Positions 23,441-33,426 of a stretch of 64,000 bases of DNA are shown here, piece by piece. The notes beneath the pieces are model-generated. The model saw nothing but the letters and a program-made list of their open reading frames with translations. It had not been told where the DNA came from and searched no databases. The translations under genes and the position numbers were made by a program. Source of the stretch: Nelumbo lutea (taxonomy: Eukaryota; Streptophyta; Magnoliopsida; Proteales; Nelumbonaceae); assembly GCA_022828595.1 (NCBI GenBank), contig JAKGHH010000001.1, positions 122,152,999-122,216,998 of the forward strand. The letters run 5' to 3'. The stretch's first letter is position 1, and each line of letters begins with the position of its first letter.

Positions 23441-23963
23441 ATATTTATATCTATAGTACCATTAAAACTAGTAATGAGCTTGTAGAATGTGTAAGATAAG
23501 GGGATTTAGTTTGGAAAGTTACGCTGTGTACTATGTAGATAGATTTTGAGGGGACTTTATGAAAGATAAAGTAGGAATTGTGTGAAAGGGAAATTAGGGA
23601 CTGCATTAACCCCACATTCAATGCAAATTTATTGGTCTATAAACCCTGATATGAGATGAACCCCTCTTCATTGGGAGTTATTTTATCATATGGCCATTTT
23701 ATCCATTAAAAGACAATAGTCCTAAGCACAAGTCATTCAATTCAAGCACTTTAGCGATATTCAGACAATCCTTTAGGGGGGCTTTAGTGCCAAAAACACA
23801 ATAAATTTTGATTAGATATATGCCTTAGTGCCAAAAACTATAACCAAACATGTTTTCAATGTTGTGGTTCAATAGATCACTAAAAATGTTATTTTCAAAA
23901 TAACTTGAATTATTATTGTCTTTCACATTTTGTGTATGATTTTTTTTAACTCAAGTGTATGAT

Positions 23964-24457
23964 TGTATATTGGCAACAATAATTTCTTACTCAATTGTTG
24001 GATCTGCTTGAGCTGAGGGTTCAGTATTTGGTGGGACCAAATGACAATAAGTGCAGTGAATGTGGGTGTTATTAGAATTGAAATAATTCAGTGATGCCAT
24101 TGTCAATTCATATGGTTTTACTCTGATGCAATCATATCATTGTTTTCTCACAAGATTTTACTACCATCTCACCCCGGTCAATGGTCCAGAGATTTATAAT
24201 TGCATCATGTATACTGGGTTTCATGAACTCGGGTTTGGGCATTTTTTGTTACTAAGTGGTAAAGCCCATCCCAAATGAAAATTCATGTATAACAATGACC
24301 ACTTCTTATTCAATTGCTTGATCTGTTTGAGTTGAGGGTTCAACATTTGGTGGGACCAAATGAAAATTTAGTGATGCCATTGTCAATTCATATGGTTTTA
24401 CTCTTATGCAATCACACCATTGTTTTCCCTCAATATTTTACTCTGATCTCACCCATA
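23964..24457 (+). repeat. Two direct copies of a 170-210-bp block in the CACTA interior
   Basis: 23,964-24,178 and 24,285-24,457 share 'gatctg.ttgag.tgagggttca', 'tttggtgggaccaaatga' and 'gtcaattcatatggttttac'. The second copy lacks about 30 bp. This is an internal duplication of non-coding DNA. Confidence 0.8.
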
Positions 24458-25130
24458 GTGCATGGTTTTTATCTAAAAAACAAACATCAAAAGAGGAAAC
24501 TAACACTTGAGTAGATGTCAACTAGATCAGATACCAATTCATGTTCTATGGTCAGGAATAGAAGGCTGGACATGAATCCCACATAGGAGTCTCAACAACT
24601 ATGGACAAGCCTCCACTTCCCAATTGTTCAGGTTGCACTTGAACTGAGGAAACTGGGAGATGCCTGCCTCTGAAAATCAAAACAATCTCAAACAGTAACA
24701 CCCCTATTGGTCATACATGTCAAACTTTTGGCTTAACTATGTTGATCTTGCACTGTACTGTGTGCTTACCTGTTAAAGTAGTGAATAGAAAAGAATAACT
24801 TTCCCCTTACCTTTAAGGAGATGACAATTCTTGGATCCTTTGCAGAAGGGTGCAAATTTGACAGTTATGATTTAGAATAACCTTCCCCTTACCTAACCCA
24901 AAATTCTTTGCTATTGCTATATAATTTTGATACTTCCTTGTTAATATTAAAATGCTCTTTCGTGATTTTCATATTGATGTTTAAAAAAAAAATTGTTTTC
25001 TGAATCAGTACAGATCATGAACCAATATGTTGCACTATCTATTGAAACTAGATGTCTATGTTTCTTTAACAATCTGATAATTTTCTAATGGTCATGTAGT
25101 GTAAATTTTGCAAGAGGAAGAATAATCATT

Positions 25131-25406
25131 TTATGGATAATTTCTAGATTTTTCTCTTGCTTCTTTACACACTTTCAATCCTAAATTGCATTTTTCTACT
25201 TCTTTTTGGTAATAATAAGATGACTTCTTTGCCTCCACTGTGTCCATCATGTGATTGGTCACATGTCTCGGTGGATTTAGTTCATCATCTTTCTTCATTT
25301 CATTATTCATGTTAGGGTCATGCTTACCACAATCTGTACAAGAGGGTAGGGAAATATGATACAACAGAGCATATCTTGAAAGTAGGATAGGCACAACCTG
25401 ATGCAT
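25131..25406 (-). pseudogene. DUF1068 gene fragment captured by the CACTA element
   Basis: The minus-strand frame reads CTDCGKHDPNMNNEMKKD, then EAKKSSYYYQKEVEKCNLGL and CKEAREKSR. Order and wording match the plant DUF1068 family (CGKHDP.V..EM.KD, then YQKEAEKCN.G...CEEARE). The segment between, which in the family contains an LLTEEL-like stretch, appears about ten residues short. The membrane-anchoring N-terminus and the C-terminus are absent. It is orientated opposite to the RNase H piece. Loss of the ends makes function unlikely. Confidence 0.65.
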
Positions 25407-26116
25407 GCATATAATGTTGGAAGGTTTGGAAACTGGTCATCATTTTTCCAACCAGCCCATAGTAAGGTTCTCATATTCTTTTCTAATTGCTTTGCATCCT
25501 AAAAGGGATTTGAAGTAGTGATAAATAATAAATTTGGAAGGGATGATACGACACTTGTTATCATGTGAACCTCTAAAGGGGGTTTATTTGGGGTTAGTGG
25601 GCCCCCTTGAGAAGGTGAAGAATGTTAAGATTTTACGGCAAGTGTAGGGGGTCTTCTCCAACATGAATTGCTTTCTTTGTTGCCCCATCTTAATTTTGAT
25701 TCTCTTGGATTTTTTCTCTAGGCTAACTCTTGGAGATGCATTTGGATCTCACATCACATTGGTTAAATCCATGGTAAGTGTATAATGCATATAAAAATCT
25801 TAAATTATTTAATTTATATAGCTAATTATTTACATCAATGCTTATTTATTCATTTTTGTTGAACTTGACAGACTGAAGTTATGATCCAAAGCAAAAGTCT
25901 TGAGTATGATGTACATGCATATAAGCTATTGTCCGGATGCAATGAGGATAATTTTGTTAATTCTGTTTTCTTTTTTGGTAATGAAAAAAAATTACTAAAT
26001 GTGAATATTGAACAAATACTACTACAGCTATTATGTGTAATTTTATACAGATTTTATCATACAAGAATAGGTGAAATTAATTCTTTTTGTAATGGCATTC
26101 CTTCAAAATTTAAATG
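25407..26116. other. CACTA interior, no recognised gene
   Basis: It contains a possible short exon around 25,725-25,772 bounded by GTAAGT, and a 78-codon domain-free frame at 25,881-26,117. Nothing is identified. Confidence 0.35.
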
Positions 26117-26646
26117 AGAAATAAACCTTTAGCAACAGTTATATAAAACCGTTGCACAAAGTTCCACACAGTAGCAATTTTAAAAACGGTTATATTTTCT
26201 AACAACCATTCTACAACATCGGTTATTGACCCTAACCGTTGCTATAAGAATTTTATAGCAACCGTTAATGCAAAAAACCATGGCAATACAAAAGAATAGC
26301 TAATACTTTTAGCGACGGTTTTACCTAAAACCGTTGTTATTTCTACTTATTCATCAATAGACCATATTCTATAGTCACGACTAAAACCGTTACTATAGCA
26401 ATTTGTAGCAACAGTATAAAATAAATCCATTGTAATAAAATTTTTAATTAGCAATAGTTAAAACCATGGCTATACATACATTTGTAGCTATAGTGTATAA
26501 TATCCGTGGCTATAGGTTTTAGCCACGCCAATATCTACCACCGACAAAAAATGGTGGCTAAACCATTGTTATAGCCTTTAACAATGGTTTTTTGTATTTT
26601 TTTGCAATGGTATTGTCCATTGCTAAAGCCGATTTTTCCTGTAGTG
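26117..26646 (-). repeat. CACTA right subterminal repeats and terminus
   Basis: More than ten copies of variants of aaaaccgttg(c/t)tat and tagcaa(c/t)ggtt occur in both orientations, leading to the ...TTTTTCCTGTAGTG end at 26,646. Such arrays bind the element's own DNA-binding protein in known CACTA transposons. Confidence 0.75.
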
Positions 26647-26970
26647 GGTCATGGAAGGGAAGATAACTAATAATTAAAACAAACAAAATCACTCTATAGG
26701 ACCAGAGATCCATTTCCTAGGTTAAATAGGTTTTAAGAGAAAAAGGGCAAGAAAAAGAAAATAGAAAAAGTTTAGTGGGGCATTTTGGTAATTTAATGCT
26801 CTCAGTCATCAGACTTAATGGCCAAGAGGGTCTTTGTCTAATGGCTAAAGTTTAGGGGGGTCTTTATCGCAAAAAAGTATAGGGGGGCTTTGTCAGTGAC
26901 CCCATAGTACAAAGGGGATCTTTATAATTTACCCATTCTTTAATGGCTTTTTTATAAAAGGGATTATACG

Positions 26971-28157
26971 ATAAGGGCAACTTTTGGGTCTTATTATCAA
27001 TAAAATAATATTTTTTACATAATTTCTAGAATGGGATAACTTTTAAAAAAAAATTAAAAAAAGGGTAAAAACACCATTCATCTCCTTCCTCCTTCACACC
27101 ATTGAACAAATCTCCCCACCTCCAGTCTCTATCTTTCTCTTTCCTCCTCCTTCTTCTTCATCTTCTTTATCCTTTTGTTTTTTCTTCTCTGCATCTGAGT
27201 TTAGAGCAGAGCTGCTATTAATTCTTATTCTTCATAGAGATGGAGCTACAATTACTGATGAGAGACCATTTGGTTTGTTAATGCGACTGGATCTCTCATC
27301 TAGTTGATGATAGATCCTTGTTTTTTCGTCTATCTTGACAAGACTGATTTAATGAGAGAGAGAAAGGAAAAGAGAAAGAGGTTCTGATTTCTTGCATGTG
27401 CTCCAGTGACTGAATTGTAGGTAAATTAGACTGGAAAAGGGAACTTACATGCTGACATGTAAAGAGAACTCGAAAATGTGTTCCTCCAGAGTATAGTCAG
27501 AGATATGTTTATATTAGGGTTCCAATATTCGTTAACAAAGTTACAAGTCAACAAACAGTCATACGCTCATGAGATCCAGGACGTCCGTCTGCTTCCTGCC
27601 ACCCTCTCTACTCTTATGTGTGCATCTCGTCCCCTCATTATTTTTCTTTTCTGTTGTATGCGAGGGCAAACCAGAAAGCGAAGAAAGTAATACCAAAAGC
27701 CAAGAAGCTCTAACTAATAATACTAAGATCTCGGCCCTGTTATATATCAAAAATATCCCTGCCATTGTCACATAATTTCAACGTAATGGCCCCGTTTATT
27801 AATGAGCGATAGTCAAGATGCATAGAAGAACTCATATCAGCTCTAGTGCTGATTCGTGTACTTGGTATGGTGTTTCATGTGTTTTTCTAATTGTTTCAGA
27901 AGAAGAATTCATGGCAGTTTTGCTCCAAACTCAGATGCAAAGAAGAATAAAAAGCAGAAGAAGAAAGAAGAGGAAGAAGGAGGAGGAAAGAGAAAGATAG
28001 AGACTAGAGGTGGGGAGATTTGTTCAGTGGTTGAAAGGAGGAAAGAGATGAACAATGTTTCTACCCTTTTTTGATATTTAAAAAAAAATTACCCTATTGT
28101 AGAAATTATGTTAAAATATTATTTTCATCGATAACAAGACCCAAAAGTTGCCCTTAT
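26971..28157. mobile_element. MULE-like element with about 250-bp TIRs
   Basis: ATAAGGGCAACTTTTGGGTC at the left and its inverse at the right start long terminal inverted repeats (26,971-27,230 and 27,905-28,157) that align by eye at roughly 85%, including a pyrimidine-rich (tcttcctcct) segment. The 670-bp loop has short frames without domains. No matching 9-11-bp flanks were found. Its left end is 36 bp from the end of the Pack-MULE. Confidence 0.6.
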
Positions 28158-29481
28158 GGTGCATTACTTTTGGGTAAATTTTTAAACTTTTAGGCAGCCA
28201 AGAGAAAATATTATTTCGACCAAGCATTGATTAGAAGTTTTACATTTTAAACCTTGGCTTCCCAAAAGGGCAAAACCCTTGGGACCTCCCTTGGCGCAAT
28301 GGACTCACTAGAGTAGGAGAGAGAGAGAGACCGAGATGTTGTCTTTGCCTGCAAAGTCGTTGATCTCTGCCACAATAGCTCATTCGTTTCAGCCACCGTG
28401 GACGGTTCTCCGCTTCAGTGATGAGGTGATTTCATGAAGGAGCAAAGCAAGCAATGTTAAAATGAAAAGGGTTTAAAAGTTCTCAGTTGAGGTAAGGGAA
28501 AAACCTCAGGCCACAATTCTTTTAATAGTAGTATCTAACCTCGTAAATTGATAATAAACTTGATAATTAATTCCTTTACTTCCACTTCACAAAATATATA
28601 TTTTAAATATTCCTCATAAAGTAACAACTTTAAACATCTTATATGAAGTTTTAATTGCAGGTAAAGCATGAGAAAATCAATTCCAACCCTATTATATTTG
28701 GGAGTTGGGATTGGATAGGCATACCTAAAAATTGATTCTATTATATTTTGGGACTCAAAACATGGGCCCAACCCCTGTGTAATAAAGTTTGGACTCGATT
28801 AGGCCTCTGGTATTGACCTAGCTAGATCATTGACAGCCTTATCTCCCAAGAGAGCCAATCTATACCCTATATTGGCTAGTGGGCTAGGGGTGCAAATTGG
28901 ATACCCTATTTGAAGAGTTTACACTTTATTGGGCATACGCGTTTGGGCTGAGCCCATTGAAATTTTAACAATTGTCCAATCGGAGCCTGCCCAAGGTGCA
29001 CTACTAATGTGGGCTTGCCATCGTTTCATCTCATTCTACATGGTAGAGGTCTAAAAGGGAGTCTGGATCCACTCTTCACATACCGCTCCTCACACCAATC
29101 TCACAATGCGTCCCAGCCTCACATTTGGAATATCTCCGGTACTTTGTAATATTATTCATGGAAGATGTTTTTAATACATGGTAGGATGGGGCTGTGAGGT
29201 CGGTGTGAGGTGCATTCTGTGAGCAAACCCTGCTATAAGCATTTTTTTGGCAAAAATATCAAGGAGAGCACTTTTAGCTCATTGGGAACATGTAGATCTT
29301 GAAAATTTAAAAAAAAAAAAAAAACTCAATTAGATAATTGAATACAAAGTTATGGATTCTGAAACTTTGCATATACATACCCATGACCTAGTAAATAGGG
29401 TCAAAAAGTTTTGGCCAAGTCAATGATTTTTTATCAAATCCCAAGCTTTAAGAAAATTGGACTCTAAAACAGTAATGGAGG
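28158..29481. other. Intergenic DNA; no confirmed gene
   Basis: A short frame at 28,336-28,437 (MLSLPAKSLISATIAHSFQP...) ends next to a possible GTGATT donor and could be an orphan first exon, but no downstream exon is visible. 'taggggtgcaaat' near 28,886 looks like a hAT-type end. A poly-A run lies near 29,308-29,323. Confidence 0.4.
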
Positions 29482-29747
29482 ATGGTTTGAACAAAGGTTT
29501 TTAAAACCAGACCGGACAAGGAACTATTCTGGAATTGGTTCCCAAGTCAAATGGTCTGATCATCTGGCTCAAACAGATGACTTGCTTTGACAAAAAAATT
29601 AAAAAATAATAAAATGACCAAAAGCCATTGTCTAGGTTGAAGGTTGACAGATCGATGGCCCAGGTCAGCAGTTCATTGACCAAATCAATGGTGTTTGGCC
29701 AAAAAGTCATTTTGGGGTGAAACAGAACCGATAAGGTGGCAGGTTCC

Positions 29748-31703
29748 TGTTAGACAGTTTTGTATGCCCTTAGTTTCAATCAAGATGATGTACTTTATGA
29801 GTTTATTGTAAATGAATAAAACTACATATTTGATTCATGTTCCCTTGGTATGTTTCTGTTTAATACCCTTAAACCGAACACTTAATGAGACTCGTGTTAG
29901 TTTAGAATGTTCACAGCCAGTGGGTCGATCTAGGGAGACCTATCCTGACAAGGCTGACACTATGGTGCCACCAAGTCGGTTGGGGTGGCCTGTCTCAGCT
30001 ACCAGGGTGAGACCCTAGGCACATACAGTGTAGGATTAATTGAATCTATGAACTGGACCAAATTTCCAATATTGCCCTAAACCTTGGAGATTGATGGGAA
30101 AAACTAGAAAGTTACACCCGACCCCTAAACTCGATTATGATACTGCACTAGGTGTCGGATTGGGTTGTCTTTGATATACCAATCAGTGAGATCCTTGGTG
30201 GGGGTCAAAACCTACGTATGTTGGGACAGTCTGAGAATTCATCTGAGTGGGTGATCATAGTGACAGGATCAACCCCTTTGTCGGACAAAGGTAATGATCG
30301 GGGATGCACTCTCACTGATGGAAACCTAGACTGCCAGTAGCCGATTTCAATCGTTGAGATTTGTTTTGCAAAATATATTTTATATGAGATATAAAAGTAT
30401 ATATATTATGGTTTCGAAATGATTTGCAAAAGGTTTTAATTTCTGGGATCCATATAAGCAGAGAGTGCAACACTATTCCTTGTAGCCGAGGGAGAGGTCA
30501 TCTCTTGTCGGGCAATGTATGATTATTATGGGCTGAGAGGTTAAGTGTATGACCATTGAGGATAATACCTGATGGGCTAATCTTGCATTTGCCCACAGTC
30601 CCTGGGTGTTACAAGGTGGCTTGGCCCAGGGACCACTTAGGGTAAGTGTTGGGCCCATAGAGCCCATCAGATGGGTTTCAGAGGGTGCACTGTCCATAAC
30701 AGTGTATTCGGCCAAGACTTATAATAAAGGCTGGGCCGAACCCATGTAGCTGATGTGTAGATCAATGTTTGGGTCCCACGCCATACAAGGAAGCCCAATT
30801 GGGCATCAGTTTGGAAGGCTAAGTGAATGCATAACTTAAATGGGCCTTAAGCCCATTTCGAACTGGGCTGGTTTGACCAGTCATTTAAAGGGGCAAATTA
30901 TGAGATGGATCAACTGATAGGATTGAGCCCAGACCCTATCCACTTAGAGAGTCAAAGATCTAAATAAGATTTAGATCTGAAAGCCTCCTAATTAGATTAG
31001 GAGATGGCTAATCTGATCTGCAGATAAGATAAGGGTTATCCCTTATCACTTAAAGGGACTTTTTATCCAAATATGATTTGGATTAGCAACTCCTAATGGG
31101 ATTAGGAGCTTATCGCTTTAAGATTATAAAATGAGGAGGGAGCGACAACCTTTAGACCTGCATGCAACCAACACATTCTTGTCTTTAGAGCTAAAATCAC
31201 AAGAAGAGAGAATTTTGCACCCTGCAAATACTCTCTTGTCTCCTCCTTCCTACAGCCACCGCCTCCAGTAGTTCGATCTCCTCCTCTCTACAGGAGTAAT
31301 CAAGATTCGATCTTGATACCAATCTTTTGGAGAAAATATTGATTGGAGCTATATTCACGAGCCATCCTATTGATTCTTGCGAAGGGTCAAGTTCTTTTGG
31401 AATAACACTGTTGTTTCTGCTCCATCCAGCACTGCGCCATCTTTAGTGGGAGCTGATTTTGGATCCTTCCTTGGGTGTGAACACCTCAATTGGGAGATAC
31501 TATTTCTCCGTATCAGGTATAATTCCTTCCTACTCCTTTTGGTTCAGATCTGGTTCAGTTTATGGTTCAAGAATGATCCTTGAAAATATGATTTTCTAAA
31601 TAGGGAATGCAATTCCCAATTGAAGGGAGAGAAATTTTTTTGAAATTCGCCCCCTTATTCCGCAATCTTTCGGCGTCCATGTGATGGATATCCTATCCCT
31701 TCA
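29748..31703 (+). repeat. 5' LTR of the copia element
   Basis: It starts TGTTAGACAG and ends CCCTTCA. It is unusually long for copia. A solo copy of a diverged relative is at 47,844-49,689. Confidence 0.92.
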
Positions 31704-31704
31704 G

Positions 31705-31716
31705 TGGTATCAGAGC
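31705..31716 (+). other. Primer binding site, tRNA-iMet type
   Basis: TGGTATCAGAGC begins one base after the 5' LTR; this is the usual plant copia PBS. Confidence 0.9.
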
Positions 31717-33426
31717 CAAGTTCAAATCTTGAACCAATTTGTTTCAGATCTGAACCTGCGCAAATGGGCAGAAGGCGTTCTACCCGATTTGCACAGATAT
31801 GGGTTTTGGGAAATTTGTTCCCAAAATTGATGGGCAAATAATCTGAAATTAATTTTATATGAATCTAATTTTTGTTTAGAATAGTTCTTTATGATTTTCT
31901 TGATTTATGGGCTGTTCGTACAAGAGGATATCGATTTCTTGGTTTGCACAGGGAACCTACAAGATTTACAGTTTCTTGATTTATTCATTACATTTGGTGT
32001 GTAAATAATTATTTTTTTATTTTTTAGACTGAATGTATAGGTATTCAATCTGACGTAATCATTAATAGAAATAGGATTTCTATTTATTTTAATTTTGGAT
32101 CGAAGATGGTGGCGTAGAAAAGGAGATTTTGCAGAGAATAAGATTTCGCAGATGGGAGAACTTCAATCTGCAATTTGCAGTTTATGAAACTGCAAACTGT
32201 GATCCAACCTCTGTTTTGTATGATGGATTATGTGAACAGCCCTGATTGACTGATTCTTGATTTTCATTTATCAGTTCTTTAACTTCAGATTATTTTCTTA
32301 AATTAAAGATTTAATTAAAGATCAAACCCTATACCCATTCGAACCAAGATTGGTTCAAACTGTTTGGACCAAATCTAGGGTTTAATCAAGGCTGAAAGTT
32401 AGTCCTAATTTTCCCACTAATGGGCCTGAGGATTGATATTTAATTAAATGATTAATTCGGCCCAACCTGTAAAGGCCCTATTTTAAATAGTTAAAACTGC
32501 CAAAAGCTCACTTCAAAGGATAAAGCTATATGGGTCGAACTGGGTAACCCTAATTCAACCCATATACCTAGATAATATTAATGGTTAATATTATGGATTT
32601 AAAATGGGCTTACAATGGGCCTTATAGATGATTAATTGATTGGATCAATTTATCCTTGCATAAGATGTATGGATGTGTGATGTGCTGCGTACATGGGCCA
32701 TAAGTGCTTGGCCCATGCTCAATCAATAGTGGCTCTTGCACACACCATGACTGAATGCACATCATTGTCATGGTGTCCCTTTTTGGTCATTGGATGACCT
32801 CCCTAAGTAGTGGGCCCACACCTCATCGAGAGGATACGTGCAGAACCCTAACCGATTAAGGCCCACCGAAATCTGACTTTATGAAAGTCAGTGGGAGCTA
32901 CTTTGGTTTTACCTAAATCAAACTAGGGCGTAATAATTGTTCCCTCTAGCTAATATGAGTGCATGTGATAGGGAGATTCATATGATGAACTCTCTAAAAG
33001 TCTTCCATCATTAACATGAGGATGGGTCCTTCAGTAATGAGGAAACGCACCAGAAAATGGGTTGTCCATTTGATGTTGGGCTTGTCTAAGTGTTTCATAA
33101 GACGATAGGGGCGTCATAGACCGATGTGGGATGGGCTTCACCAGAAAATGGGAACTCTCTCACGGTACCTTGGCGTTCACGAATATGATGGGTAAGCACT
33201 TACTGGACAGAAAGGTTTACCTGAAAACAACTCTGAACCTTATCTAACGGAGGCCAAAGGGAAAGCTCATATGATGAGTGGATATGATCCTTCATAGAAA
33301 GGTGGTGGGGTTATGCAGCTGAAACAGTTGGCTCCATGCACCTTATGTGATTTCCCACATTTTCAGAGACAACCCGTTGTCTCTGTCCCTGAGAAAGGAG
33401 GGAAATCTCAGAAATTTTTAGAGAAG
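31717..33426 (+). other. Non-coding stretch where copia gag and protease should be
   Basis: About 1.7 kb between the PBS and the GAG-pre-integrase domain carries no recognisable gag, CCHC zinc knuckle or protease (D-S/T-G) in any frame I read. It may be a long leader with gag deleted or replaced. Confidence 0.55.

Larger units (their letters stand above)
16212..26646. mobile_element. CACTA (En/Spm) element, non-autonomous, nested in the Pack-MULE
   Basis: The right end, read on the minus strand, is CACTACAGGAAAAATCGGC, a canonical CACTA terminus. The left end begins ACAAGAAAAACC, which is the matching terminus without its first four bases. GGT flanks both ends (16,209-16,211 and 26,647-26,649), the 3-bp duplication expected for CACTA. 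Both ends carry many short subterminal motifs (aaccatgg, aaaaccgttg, tagcaa). In 10.4 kb I find no TNPD/transposase_21-type coding. Instead it holds LINE, RNase H and DUF1068 fragments, so it needs an autonomous partner. Confidence 0.8.
14816..26934. mobile_element. Pack-MULE with TIRs and 9-bp TSD, split by a CACTA element
   Basis: The left 130 bp (GGGTATAGACC..., 14,816-14,945) and the right 130 bp (26,805-26,934, ending ...AATTTACCC) are inverted repeats sharing the blocks 'gggtcaatgacaaag', 'actttagc' and 'agacaaagacc'. Flanks ATTTTTTAA (14,807-14,815) and ATTCTTTAA (26,935-26,943) match at 8 of 9 positions, the size expected for Mutator-like elements. Subtracting the CACTA insert leaves about 1.7 kb. 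No MURA transposase is present; the cargo is fragments of host-like genes, so it is a non-autonomous Pack-MULE. Confidence 0.8.

Noticed and set aside
28336..28437. Possible first exon (MLSLPAKSLISATIAHSF...)
   Set aside because: No partner exon, start context or family match. Kept only as a note in the intergenic entry.
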